Under the pieces are notes generated by a model, which was not told the DNA's origin, ran no database searches, and was given only the letters and a program-made list of their open reading frames with translations. Positions 1-6,846 of a stretch of DNA of 19,389 bases are shown here, in pieces. The position numbers were made by a program, and so were the translations under genes. The stretch's first letter is position 1; the number at the start of each line of letters is the position of its first letter. This DNA is from an uncultured Lachnospiraceae bacterium (GTDB lineage Bacteria; Bacillota; Clostridia; Lachnospirales; Lachnospiraceae). The DNA lies in the NCBI GenBank assembly GCA_910585935.1, contig CAJUHN010000048.1, positions 1 to 19,389 on the forward strand, written 5' to 3'.

Positions 1-45
1 GAATATTTGGACAGACGTGGAGTGCCAGAAAGTTTCCGATGGTAA
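1..45 (+). CDS. C-terminal tail of an upstream gene (partial)
   Basis: The first 14 codons read EYLDRRGVPESFRW and end in TAA at 43-45. The peptide looks coding and is followed directly by the oriT-like region, as the VapE gene is in the neighbouring element (VapE, origin, oriT, relaxase). It may therefore be the end of this element's replication gene, but 14 residues are too few to assign a family. The true start lies outside the window. Confidence 0.35.
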   Translation, partial: EYLDRRGVPESFRW

Positions 46-64
46 GTTTGCTTTCGGTGTAAAT

Positions 65-89
65 AACAGATGCGTGACACGCATCTGTT
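65..89. repeat. Perfect 11-bp palindrome with 3-nt loop
   Basis: AACAGATGCGT (65-75) and its exact complement ACGCATCTGTT (79-89) are separated by GAC. There is no clear T-tract, so a plain terminator is not compelling, although it lies 20 bp after the stop at 45. It could be part of the transfer origin or a weak terminator for the gene ending at 45. Confidence 0.5.
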
Positions 90-161
90 TGAAACCATAA
101 AGGGAAAGTGGATTGAGCGAAGTGAAAGAGAAACCTGATAGATGAAAAAAGCCCCGCAGGG

Positions 162-224
162 CGCAAAGGCACTTTTGATATGAAATGTCGAAAGTGCTTT
201 TGCGTTACTTTCGGAGAAAGTAAC
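162..224 (+). other. oriT-like double hairpin upstream of relaxase 1
   Basis: Two stem-loops are packed end to end, 49 bp before the relaxase start. The first pairs 162-178 with 188-204 (17 positions, two of them G-T wobbles). The second pairs GTTACTTTC (204-212) with GAAAGTAAC (216-224) around a 3-nt loop. The same two-hairpin layout, including a TTACTTT-type second stem, recurs at 10886-10948 before the second relaxase. MobV relaxases nick at hairpin-bearing origins just upstream of their own gene, so an oriT is the natural reading. The nick site itself cannot be placed from sequence. Confidence 0.5.
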
Positions 225-273
225 AAAGCTATTGTAATTGGAGTATTATCTATTATTGTTAAAGGAGGAGAAG

Positions 274-1491
274 ATGATACAACGATCGATTAGTGGTATG
301 GTAGGAAAAGGTTCTCTTACTCATAATCGTAGAGCATTTAAAGCGAAAAATGTAAAAGAGGATTATACCCAATATAATATTGAATATTGTAATGAGAACA
401 TAGAACGTGTTTATCATGAATTGTTTGATGAAGCACAAGAACGATATAATGCAAAGCAGACTCGTAGTGACAGAAGAATTGATAATTATTATGATAAGAT
501 ACGAACAGGAAAACAGGAAAAATTATTTCATGAAGTTATTTTTCAAATAGGAAATAAAGAAGATATGAATATTCAAAGTGAATATGGGGAGTTAGCGAAA
601 AAGATTCTGGATAAATTTATGAAAGGATTTCAAAAAAGAAATCCTAATCTTAGAGTATTTGCTGCACATTTACATATTGATTTTGTTCCTTTTGTAACAG
701 GAAGTAAAAGAGGAATGGATACTAGAGTTTCTTTAAAACAAGCTCTTGCAGAACAAGGCTTTCAAGGTGGTACAAAAAGAGAAACTGAATGGAATCAGTG
801 GATAACAGCAGAGAAGCAAGAATTATCAGAAATAATGGAACAATATGGAGTTGCTTGGAAACATTTAGGAACAAATCGAAAACATTTAGATGTGTTAGAG
901 TTTAAGAAACAGGAACGAGAGAAAGAGGTTGTAGAACTGACAACACAGAAAAAGGAACTAGATCAAGCAGTACAAGAAATGCAAGAAACAATAGTGGATA
1001 AAACAGAGGAACTAAAGTCATTACAGGGAAAGAAAGAGAAGATGGAAAAAGAACTTTTAAAACTGACTTCTAATAAGAAAACAGTGGAAAAGAATATTTC
1101 TATGATTCGAGAAGATGAAGCATGGCAATTACCAGAAGTAGCCATATGGATGACAGCGAAAAATTATCGAGAGAAAAAAGCAGTGCCATTGATAGAAAAG
1201 ATAAAAGAAACATTAGTATCTGCATTGATAGAAAATGTTCGATTGAATGGATTACTAGATAAAATGAAGAAAAGAAATGAACACCTTCAAAAACAAGTAC
1301 AACATTTGGATCAGCATTTAGAGCGAATGAAAAAAGAAAATGTAGATTTTCGGAAGGAAATAGTTATGTTTCATCAAATAAAATCAGAACTAGGAGAGGA
1401 AGAAATTAAGCGTATTGTTGAACACCAGAAGGAAAGAGGAGTATTAGAAATGGTAAAAATATCACAGAAAAAGAGGGATATAACATTATGA
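274..1491 (+). CDS. mob: MobV/Pre-type relaxase lacking the metal-binding motif (probably inactive)
   Basis: This 405-residue protein belongs to the plasmid recombination/mobilization (Mob/Pre, MobV) family, which nicks oriT and pilots DNA into a recipient. The start is ATG 274 because AAAGGAGG lies at 261-268; an upstream TTG in frame at 238 has no such site. The N-terminal HNRR motif (His17, the expected catalytic histidine) is present. Family members then carry H-x-D-E-x-x-P-H-x-H, which holds the metal; here residues 132-136 read HLHID and go straight into FVPF. Compared with the second relaxase in this window (HLDEATPHLHID at 141-152), nine residues including one His and the Glu are missing, without a frameshift. 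The C-terminal half is long charged coiled coil (about residues 200-395), as usual. It is convergent with the gene at 1696. Family assignment is firm; loss of activity is inferred. Confidence 0.9.
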   Translation: MIQRSISGMVGKGSLTHNRRAFKAKNVKEDYTQYNIEYCNENIERVYHELFDEAQERYNAKQTRSDRRIDNYYDKIRTGKQEKLFHEVIFQIGNKEDMNIQSEYGELAKKILDKFMKGFQKRNPNLRVFAAHLHIDFVPFVTGSKRGMDTRVSLKQALAEQGFQGGTKRETEWNQWITAEKQELSEIMEQYGVAWKHLGTNRKHLDVLEFKKQEREKEVVELTTQKKELDQAVQEMQETIVDKTEELKSLQGKKEKMEKELLKLTSNKKTVEKNISMIREDEAWQLPEVAIWMTAKNYREKKAVPLIEKIKETLVSALIENVRLNGLLDKMKKRNEHLQKQVQHLDQHLERMKKENVDFRKEIVMFHQIKSELGEEEIKRIVEHQKERGVLEMVKISQKKRDITL

Positions 1492-1614
1492 TAGAGGTGG
1501 AAAAGAAAGTTTGATTGTGATTCATTTTTTATAATAAATGTGAAAATAAAATGTGATAGGGAAGAAAACTCGAAAGATAGTTTACTGAAATTGTAATATT
1601 ATAATAGGAATGTA

Positions 1615-1664
1615 AAAACTAAGAGGGCGAATAACAAAACAAGTTATTTCGCTCTCTTAGTTTT
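1615..1664. terminator. Bidirectional terminator between convergent genes
   Basis: Arms 1615-1635 and 1643-1664 pair over about 21 bp with one mismatch and one bulge. AAAA precedes the left arm and TTTT closes the right arm, so it can stop transcription from the relaxase (plus strand) and from the minus-strand gene ending at 1696. Confidence 0.8.
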
Positions 1665-1695
1665 AGTAAGATGGTACATATTTAGCGGATAGAAA

Positions 1696-1995
1696 TTATG
1701 GTTTTTCTTTGATGTTTAAATCACCTTGAAAGACTTCAATCATGATTCTTGCACCTAATCGAAAACCATCAATGAACATTTCAGAAAATTCAGTAGGTAT
1801 TACATCAAGCTGTTCGTCCATAATCTCAATAAATTGTTTGTCTAAAGGTGGATTTAGTTTTTCTAAAATTTCAATGAAATCATTGTAATGGTGAATATGC
1901 TTTTCTGTAAGTTTACGATATTCTTCCGTTTTAGGAGAATATTGTTCTGCTGGAAAAATTTCGCCATCGTATAATGCTGATAATACACTTTTCAT
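1696..1995 (-). CDS. Small helical protein, DUF6809-like
   Basis: The product is a 99-residue soluble, acidic protein with no signal peptide or membrane segment. The start ATG (complement of 1993-1995) is preceded by an AGGAG-type site. The N-terminus MKSVLSALYDGEIFPAEQ and the C-terminal segment DGFRLGARIMIEVF resemble small clostridial proteins often annotated as DUF6809, recalled from memory and not searched. The function of that group is unknown. The gene is divergent from the XRE regulator at 2108, and the shared 110-bp gap holds a palindrome that could control both. Confidence 0.65.
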   Translation of the reverse strand: MKSVLSALYDGEIFPAEQYSPKTEEYRKLTEKHIHHYNDFIEILEKLNPPLDKQFIEIMDEQLDVIPTEFSEMFIDGFRLGARIMIEVFQGDLNIKEKP

Positions 1996-2020
1996 AAAAT
2001 AGCTCTCCTTTTTTAATGAT

Positions 2021-2093
2021 TTAACATTTGGTGAATGTCAACTTTTTTGTAGTTTACCATATAATGAGAAAAATGGCAATTACTAAATGTCAA
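2021..2093. promoter_or_regulatory. Divergent promoter region with AATGTCAA operator-like repeats
   Basis: TTAACATT (2021-2028) and AATGTCAA (2034-2041) form a near-perfect inverted repeat around TGGTG. AATGTCAA recurs at 2086-2093, just before the XRE start. A TATAAT at 2060-2065 can serve as -10 for the XRE gene, though its -35 is weak. On the minus strand TTGACA (complement of 2036-2041) can be the -35 of the gene at 1995. The layout fits autoregulation by the XRE protein, which is inferred. Confidence 0.45.
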
Positions 2094-2107
2094 ATCGGGA
2101 GAAATTT

Positions 2108-2356
2108 ATGTATAAAAATAAGACGAGGGATAATAGAAATAATATTTGTGGAAGTAAAATAAAAGAGATTCGGAAGAAGTTACCAGAAAAGACATCACAA
2201 AGAAAACTGGCAGATATGCTTCAAATGGCAGGGCTTGATATTGATAAAAATGCAGTGCAAAGAATGGAAAGTGGGGAGAGGTTTGTAACAGATATTGAAT
2301 TGAAGAGCATTGCAGAAGTATTAGGTGTAAGTTATCAGGAATTATTGGATAATTGA
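2108..2356 (+). CDS. XRE-family transcriptional regulator
   Basis: This 82-residue protein is almost entirely one helix-turn-helix domain. KIKEIRKKLPEK, then SQRKLADMLQMAGLDIDKNAVQRMESGERFVTD contains the scaffold and recognition helices, followed by ELKSIAEVLGVSYQELLDN, the usual end of a lambda-repressor-like fold. ATG 2108 is preferred because CGGGAG sits 6-9 bp upstream; an in-frame ATG at 2087 would add seven residues but lies inside the AATGTCAA repeat. It lies 58 bp ahead of the DUF4209-like reading frames and could regulate them. Its role as a repressor is inferred from the fold and neighbouring repeats. Confidence 0.85.
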   Translation: MYKNKTRDNRNNICGSKIKEIRKKLPEKTSQRKLADMLQMAGLDIDKNAVQRMESGERFVTDIELKSIAEVLGVSYQELLDN

Positions 2357-2414
2357 TAGAAATTAAAATATATTATATTTTTAGCAAAAAGATAGGATTT
2401 AGGAGTAGTTATAA

Positions 2415-3356
2415 ATGAATTATTTAGAACATAAAACACAAGTAGAATTTATAGATGGTTTACTTGCACATTCGCAAGAATGGCAATGGTTAATTGATAA
2501 ATTACAAGAAAGGTTTGAAATTAAGAAAATTAATGCATGGAATGAATATATTAATGAAAGTATAGTTTTAAAAAGATTGTTTGAATATTTTGTGAAAGTT
2601 CTTGGAGTTTGTGATAAGGAGTGGGTATTTTCTAAAAAAGAATTTAAGGAAATGTGGCAAATTGCAAGATTTTATATTGGAAGTCTTAATATTGATGATT
2701 GTATTATTAAAATAACTAGCAATCCATGTAAACTTTTCTTTTTTTGCATTTGGATTACAAAATTAGAGAATAGTGATAATGGATTAGATTATTTATATGA
2801 TATTAGATTATTGAATCAACGAAATTATTTTAATCTGATAAAATGTGATTCACTATTGGTATCCGAAAATAAATTGATGGAATATGCAAAAAATATTTCT
2901 ATATTAGGATTAGAAATTCCTTTAGAGTGTTTACATGATAATCTTAATCAAGTTGAATATTCTTGTAATATTAATTTTTTAAAACAACATGAAAAAGAAA
3001 TTTTAAATTATAATGCATTTTCTTATCAAAAAGTAAACAAAGATTACAAAACTTGGCAAGAACTATATCTATTAGAGATGCTGGAAGTATCTTTTAAAAA
3101 TAGAAATATTCAACCAATATTTTTTAGTGAAAGTAGTTCTGTTCCAGATATATCTAAATGGAATAAAGATATTCTTTATGAATTAAAAAAATATTTTAAT
3201 CATATAATAGCAAATTTTATTTTAGAAACTATTTTGTATATAGCATTTAATATAGAGCCTACGAAACAAATTAAAGTGCTTCATTGCAACCTTTTATTAG
3301 AAGCATTGGAATTAGGAGTAGAAGATTATAAGATTTTTGTTAGTTCTTCCTATTAA
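2415..3356 (+). CDS. N-terminal part of a split DUF4209/HEPN-like protein
   Basis: The 313-residue frame starts at ATG 2415, with AGGAG about 10 bp upstream. It is helical, Lys/Asn-rich and has no motif that I recognise. It ends at TAA 3354-3356, and the next reading frame (3357-4679) continues in exactly the same frame with no gap. The two together would give one protein of about 754 codons, broken by a single stop. The downstream piece carries the recognisable HEPN-like motif. I therefore read this as the first half of one gene with a nonsense mutation. A real two-gene arrangement, or readthrough, stays possible because both halves remain fully open on either side of the stop. It sits in the cargo part of element A, between the XRE gene and the toxin-antitoxin pair. 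Confidence 0.7.
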   Translation: MNYLEHKTQVEFIDGLLAHSQEWQWLIDKLQERFEIKKINAWNEYINESIVLKRLFEYFVKVLGVCDKEWVFSKKEFKEMWQIARFYIGSLNIDDCIIKITSNPCKLFFFCIWITKLENSDNGLDYLYDIRLLNQRNYFNLIKCDSLLVSENKLMEYAKNISILGLEIPLECLHDNLNQVEYSCNINFLKQHEKEILNYNAFSYQKVNKDYKTWQELYLLEMLEVSFKNRNIQPIFFSESSSVPDISKWNKDILYELKKYFNHIIANFILETILYIAFNIEPTKQIKVLHCNLLLEALELGVEDYKIFVSSSY

Positions 3357-4679
3357 GTGTTATCTTATTTACATAAGGATAAACTTATACAAGAATGTAG
3401 TAAAGAAACAACTTACAAAAAATTATTATGTAATATTCAGAAAAGGAATATTCCTTCGGTAATTATAAGAATTAAGGAAGATGGTTATCCTGTTAGTAAA
3501 GAACAAAGAATTATAGTATCAGAATTTTTTGATAATAAATTTAAAAAAATAGATATTGTTAATTCAATTGAAGAATTAATTAATTATTTAAAAGATGAAA
3601 CAGTAACAAAACAAATTAATACAGAATATATCCAGAAAGTTAAAGAAAAATTTGAATTTTATACAGATAAAAATGAAAATATTAGTGTATCTCTGGCATA
3701 TTATGAATATATGTTATTTTTACTTAATGTTAATAAAAATAGTCAAAATGTAAATAAACGATATGTACAAACCGAGATGATATATATACAAAAAGTTTGG
3801 CAGGATCTTGTATATGAAAAACAATGCAAAAATATGCATCATTTTTCATATCAGCAGAAAATTGAAACTGAGAAACTTGAAAAATTTAGTGAGGTTTCTT
3901 TACTTAATCCTGTTTTTTTTGCAAATACTTGTATACCTTGTACGGAGAAAAAAATATTGGATATTATGATAAATACATCAGAAAATCCGCTTTCTCATTT
4001 ATTTCATGGAATAACATTAAGTCCTATTTTTCCGACAGAAAAAAATAAAATTATTTATGAAAGGCATGATATTGACAAAATGCTTTTACAATATATTGAT
4101 GATTTAAAAAGTAGAAAGGGGTATAAATTACTAAATCAATTTGATTCTGAGGAGTATGTAGCAAGTATCCATGAAAGCTATAAAATCAATACACAAGAAG
4201 CAATATTGCTATTTATAAAAGAAGAAGATTTGTATAATGTAGTTAAGAAAGAATCTAAGATAGAGTTATTACCATATTCTAATAATGTATCATTAGCATT
4301 ATTGACACAATTATTTCCAGTATTAGAAGTGAAAATACGAGAATTAGTTACCTTATTTGGAATATTTCCATTTAAGAAAAATATAGATGAGTTCATGCAA
4401 TATAATGATCCAAGTTCATTATTACGTGAATTGCTTAAAATTATTTATGATGAACAACATAGTTTTGAAAATATTCCTGATTTGTTATATATTTATAATA
4501 TTATGTATAATGGAAATTCTTGTAATATACGTAATGAATGTATACATGGTAGAGATTATTTATATGGGGAAAGGCTTAGGTTTGCATTTCGAGCCACATT
4601 ATTTTCAATATATATGGTAGAATTTAGGATAAGGACAATTAAAGAAAACATTAGTGATATTATTGAAATAACAGATTAA
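3357..4679 (+). CDS. C-terminal part of a split DUF4209/HEPN-like protein
   Basis: The 440-residue frame opens with GTG directly after the TAA of the frame above and has no ribosome binding site of its own. It looks like a continuation, or depends on translational coupling or readthrough. Near the C-terminus, residues 392-398 read RNECIHG, matching the RNxxxHG motif of DUF4209, which is also an R-x4-H HEPN signature (Arg392, His397). The preceding helix LFPVLEVKIRELVTLFGIF and the following LRFAFRATLFSIYMVEFRIR are typical of the HEPN four-helix bundle around that motif. HEPN proteins are often RNases in abortive infection and toxin systems. A defence role is inferred from the motif and the mobile-element cargo position; the DUF4209 match is from memory of the motif. 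Confidence 0.7.
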   Translation: MLSYLHKDKLIQECSKETTYKKLLCNIQKRNIPSVIIRIKEDGYPVSKEQRIIVSEFFDNKFKKIDIVNSIEELINYLKDETVTKQINTEYIQKVKEKFEFYTDKNENISVSLAYYEYMLFLLNVNKNSQNVNKRYVQTEMIYIQKVWQDLVYEKQCKNMHHFSYQQKIETEKLEKFSEVSLLNPVFFANTCIPCTEKKILDIMINTSENPLSHLFHGITLSPIFPTEKNKIIYERHDIDKMLLQYIDDLKSRKGYKLLNQFDSEEYVASIHESYKINTQEAILLFIKEEDLYNVVKKESKIELLPYSNNVSLALLTQLFPVLEVKIRELVTLFGIFPFKKNIDEFMQYNDPSSLLRELLKIIYDEQHSFENIPDLLYIYNIMYNGNSCNIRNECIHGRDYLYGERLRFAFRATLFSIYMVEFRIRTIKENISDIIEITD

Positions 4680-4737
4680 ATTTTTGTAATAAAATAGATT
4701 TTGTATTTAATATTATATATTTTTAATAGCAAAAAAC

Positions 4738-4766
4738 TTTACAAATGCTATAAAGTGTGATATATT
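4738..4766 (+). promoter_or_regulatory. Sigma-A-like promoter of the toxin-antitoxin operon
   Basis: TTTACA (4738-4743) and TATATT (4761-4766) are 17 bp apart, 30 bp upstream of the antitoxin start. No other gene begins between this promoter and the antitoxin. Confidence 0.7.
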
Positions 4767-4798
4767 ATAGATTATAAAGAAAAGAAAGAGGTGATATG

Positions 4799-5050
4799 AT
4801 GGCACAAATTAGTTTACGTATAGAAGACGAAGTAAAGAAAAAAGCGGAAGAGGCTTGTGCAGATATAGGATTATCTTTATCGTCGGCAATTAATATTTAC
4901 CTTAAAAAACTGGGAAGAGAAAAGCGTATTCCGTTTGAGGTATCCGTAGATCCTTTTTATTCTGAAGAAAATATGTCTAGGCTCAGAAGATCAGTGGCGC
5001 AAATGGAAGCAACAGGAGGTACAGTTCATAAAGTAAATTTTGATGATTAA
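4799..5050 (+). CDS. RelB/DinJ-family antitoxin
   Basis: This 83-residue protein should bind and neutralise the YoeB-type toxin encoded next and repress their operon as a DNA-binding dimer. The N-terminus MAQISLRIEDEVKKKAEEACADIGLSLSSAI is the classic RelB/DinJ ribbon-helix-helix pattern: a short beta strand, then two helices, with SLSSAINIYLKKL in the second helix. The C-terminal tail from about residue 45 should wrap around the toxin. ATG 4799 is chosen over ATG 4796 because GAGGTG at 4788-4793 gives it normal spacing (5 bp rather than 2). The gene overlaps the toxin start by 8 bp, a common antitoxin-first arrangement that couples translation. Confidence 0.88.
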   Translation: MAQISLRIEDEVKKKAEEACADIGLSLSSAINIYLKKLGREKRIPFEVSVDPFYSEENMSRLRRSVAQMEATGGTVHKVNFDD

Positions 5051-5306
5051 GGCATGGACAGAAGAAGCATGGGAAGATTTTGAATATTGGACAAAGCAAG
5101 ATAAAAAAACATTAAAACGAATCCTTCAATTATTAAAAGATATTGAAAGGAATGGATATGATGGAATTGGAAAACCAGAACAATTGAGTGGAGATTTGGC
5201 AGCTTATTGGAGTCGTCGAATTGATGATGCAAATAGAATTGTTTATCGTATAGAAGGTAATACCATAAAAATTGTACAGTGTGGTTCTCATTATCGAGAT
5301 AAGTAA
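5043..5306 (+). CDS. yoeB: YoeB-family mRNA interferase toxin
   Basis: This 87-residue toxin is of the Txe/YoeB type, which cleaves mRNA in the ribosomal A site. ATG 5043 overlaps the last 8 bp of the antitoxin, and no strong ribosome binding site of its own is seen, so translational coupling is likely. WTEEAWEDFEYWTKQDKKTLKRI matches the YoeB N-terminus, and GIGKPEQLSG then WSRRI match the core. The catalytic residues known from E. coli YoeB fall at the same numbers here: Glu46, Arg65, His83 and Tyr84. The toxin therefore looks intact. It ends 5 bp before the GGCAAC doublet that marks the end of element A, a position that would favour retention of the element; that role is inferred. Confidence 0.93.
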   Translation: MIKAWTEEAWEDFEYWTKQDKKTLKRILQLLKDIERNGYDGIGKPEQLSGDLAAYWSRRIDDANRIVYRIEGNTIKIVQCGSHYRDK

Positions 5307-5310
5307 AATT

Positions 5311-5327
5311 GGCAACATTTTGGCAAC
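5311..5327. repeat. GGCAAC doublet, putative integrase arm site (outside element B, left)
   Basis: GGCAAC occurs at 5311-5316 and 5322-5327, 11 bp start to start. The first copy lies 120 bp before the GAGTTCGAGT core at 5431. A matching GGCAAC doublet lies beyond the other core at 18625. Short direct repeats one helical turn apart are typical of arm-type sites bound by the N-terminal domain of tyrosine integrases; that role is inferred. Confidence 0.6.
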
Positions 5328-5373
5328 AGAAAATCAGCAAGCCATAATAAATGATGTAATTGATACAAAAATG

Positions 5374-5430
5374 GGCGTGTATTTGCACGAAACTTAAACA
5401 AATATAGTTAATAACAACAAAAAACACGCC
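5374..5430. repeat. Inverted repeat abutting the left att core
   Basis: GGCGTGT (5374-5380) pairs with ACACGCC (5424-5430), the second arm ending directly at the GAGTTCGAGT core. The AT-rich interior contains no gene. It might be a structural part of the attachment site or a weak terminator for the toxin operon; nothing decides between these. Confidence 0.35.
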
Positions 5431-5440
5431 GAGTTCGAGT
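5431..5440. other. Putative attL core (GAGTTCGAGT)
   Basis: The 10-bp repeat is shared with 18553-18562. It lies between a GGCAAC doublet on the left and a GGGTAC doublet on the right; at 18553 the order is reversed. It contains GTTCGAGT, which resembles a tRNA T-loop, but no tRNA folds here. Confidence 0.55.
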
Positions 5441-5447
5441 AAATAGT

Positions 5448-5492
5448 AAAATCGCTATAAAGCTAGAGTTTATCAGCTTTGTAGCGATTTTT
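5448..5492. terminator. Strong stem-loop terminator just inside the left end
   Basis: A 17-bp stem with one wobble pair (5448-5464 with 5475-5491) has a 10-nt loop, an A-run before it and a T-run after it. It can stop minus-strand transcription from the gene at 5628-6158 from leaving the element, and stop transcription entering from the left. Confidence 0.8.
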
Positions 5493-5503
5493 ATTTTGCG
5501 TTT

Positions 5504-5520
5504 GGGTACGATTTGGGTAC
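5504..5520. repeat. GGGTAC doublet, putative integrase arm site (element B, left end)
   Basis: GGGTAC occurs at 5504-5509 and 5515-5520, 11 bp apart, the first copy 73 bp from the core start. The same doublet occurs at 18433-18449, inside the right end. These are the likely arm sites of the integrase at 7168. A copy with GGCAAC instead lies at the corresponding distance (72 bp) outside the right core. Confidence 0.6.
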
Positions 5521-5627
5521 AGATTTTTATTTTGATACAACTAAAATAAGTTATAATTTTTAACTACCCAAATTGAATGACTCTAAATTAGTTCGAAAAG
5601 ACAAACTATAGATTATGCTTATTTGAT

Positions 5628-6158
5628 TCAAAGATTGTCCATCATTTTGTTCATACAATTTTTCCAGTTAGTATATGCTAATTGCTCAAAAGCCCCTTGT
5701 TTCTTATACCTTTTAATATCTTTTATAATAAATTTTGCTATTCTTCCTCTTTTTCTACGAAGAAATGCAATTGTTTCATCCACTCCTGCTCCTACTAAAA
5801 ACTGACCATCAATTTCAAAATATGAATCATAGTCAATGCATTTTGCATTCCATATAGATTTTACATCATTTAAATCGCCCAAACGATAAAGTAGATAGGT
5901 GCTACATATTATAGAAAGTGGGCAATCATAAGTATTATCAATTTCTCTTGCAACGTTTGAATCATAACTACAAAGAGCTTTGCGTTCTTTTACCTCGATT
6001 GCGAATAACTTTCTAATAAGTTCAGCATATTTGTAAGAGAAATCTCGGTGTAATTCCTTATATAGTAATTTTCTGAAATCACATATTTTTAGCTTATCAT
6101 CTACTTCAGTTGATTTAATGTTCTTACTGATAATTTCCAAAATCGATTCATTGTCCAT
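5628..6158 (-). CDS. Hypothetical protein at the left end of element B
   Basis: The product is a 176-residue soluble protein that I do not recognise. The start (complement of 6156-6158) follows a GGGGTGAT-type ribosome binding site. The middle contains a cysteine-bearing hydrophobic helix (CPLSIICSTYLLYRLG). A later stretch, FEIDGQFLVGAGVDETIAFL, is followed by basic residues RRKRGRIAKFIIKDIKRYKK. It has no signal peptide and no clear membrane anchor. It is transcribed leftward behind the XRE repressor (73-bp gap), probably from the same promoter, toward the terminator at 5448. Its conservation in related elements would be worth knowing; the function is unknown. Confidence 0.75.
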   Translation of the reverse strand: MDNESILEIISKNIKSTEVDDKLKICDFRKLLYKELHRDFSYKYAELIRKLFAIEVKERKALCSYDSNVAREIDNTYDCPLSIICSTYLLYRLGDLNDVKSIWNAKCIDYDSYFEIDGQFLVGAGVDETIAFLRRKRGRIAKFIIKDIKRYKKQGAFEQLAYTNWKNCMNKMMDNL

Positions 6159-6231
6159 GTCATCACCCCAAATATAAATAACCTTCTATTTTTTTAACAT
6201 TCGGATATAAAAACAGATTATTTTATATCAT

Positions 6232-6783
6232 TTATTTTTCCTCTTTTGGATTCAACCCAATCTTATCCATAAATTCATCATGTGTCTTTTGAATCTGAAG
6301 ATTCATAGGGAAGGATTCTGATTCTGGGTAAATGTCCATCCAGACATTGAAATCTGCTTCTGCTTTTAGTAAGGCTTCTCCACGTTTCTTTACATCTTTA
6401 ATAGAATTGCATTTCTCTACTTCTTGTAAATAGTTTTCATAACGTTCAAACCATGACCGCATCAAAGCTAATGTTCCAAAACTAATACCAACCATATCAT
6501 TTCCATCTTGATCCTGATATTCAAAAAGGTGTCCATCATATTGACGAAATACTTGAAAAAGCCTGTGCATGGCTTTGATACCATCAAAATCGGAGTTAGT
6601 CAATACTTCCACATTAACAGCAAGTGCTTGTGCTAAAGTTTCTAACGATTTTAATTTAGGGTTTCTTCTACCACTTTCGTAAGCACGAATGTAGGCTTCA
6701 CTAACGCCTACCATATCCCCTAATTGTTTTAATGTAAGACCACGTTCTTTTCGGATACGTCGTATATTTTCTCCAACTGTCAT
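6232..6783 (-). CDS. XRE-family repressor of the excision/integration genes
   Basis: This 183-residue protein has an N-terminal helix-turn-helix domain (about residues 3-60: ENIRRIRKERGLTLKQLGDMVGVSEAYIRAYESGRRNPK) followed by a helical C-terminal region probably used for dimerization or signal sensing. The start is preceded by AGGAGG at normal spacing. It is transcribed away from xis-int, and the 193-bp gap between them holds four copies of a palindrome, one inside the xis promoter. By analogy with other integrative elements and phages it should keep the element quiescent. A protein with the same two-part layout occupies the matching place in the next element (18742-19302). Repression and operator binding are inferred. 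Confidence 0.85.
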   Translation of the reverse strand: MTVGENIRRIRKERGLTLKQLGDMVGVSEAYIRAYESGRRNPKLKSLETLAQALAVNVEVLTNSDFDGIKAMHRLFQVFRQYDGHLFEYQDQDGNDMVGISFGTLALMRSWFERYENYLQEVEKCNSIKDVKKRGEALLKAEADFNVWMDIYPESESFPMNLQIQKTHDEFMDKIGLNPKEEK

Positions 6784-6846
6784 AATGTATGCCTCCTGTT
6801 TTAAAGCTATCCTTACTAATACGAAAGTATCAAATGTAATCTAATC

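Noticed and set aside
4178..4620. Alternative frames inside the DUF4209-like gene
   Set aside because: Out of frame with the RNxxxHG motif; AT-rich DNA gives such frames by chance.
5047..5427. Long minus-strand reading frame opposite the YoeB gene
   Set aside because: It mirrors the toxin coding sequence, has no ribosome binding site, and crosses the element end; the YoeB catalytic residues prove the plus strand.
5431..5440. GTTCGAGT as the T-arm of a tRNA gene
   Set aside because: Flanking bases do not form a T-stem or acceptor stem at either copy; it is kept only as the recombination core.
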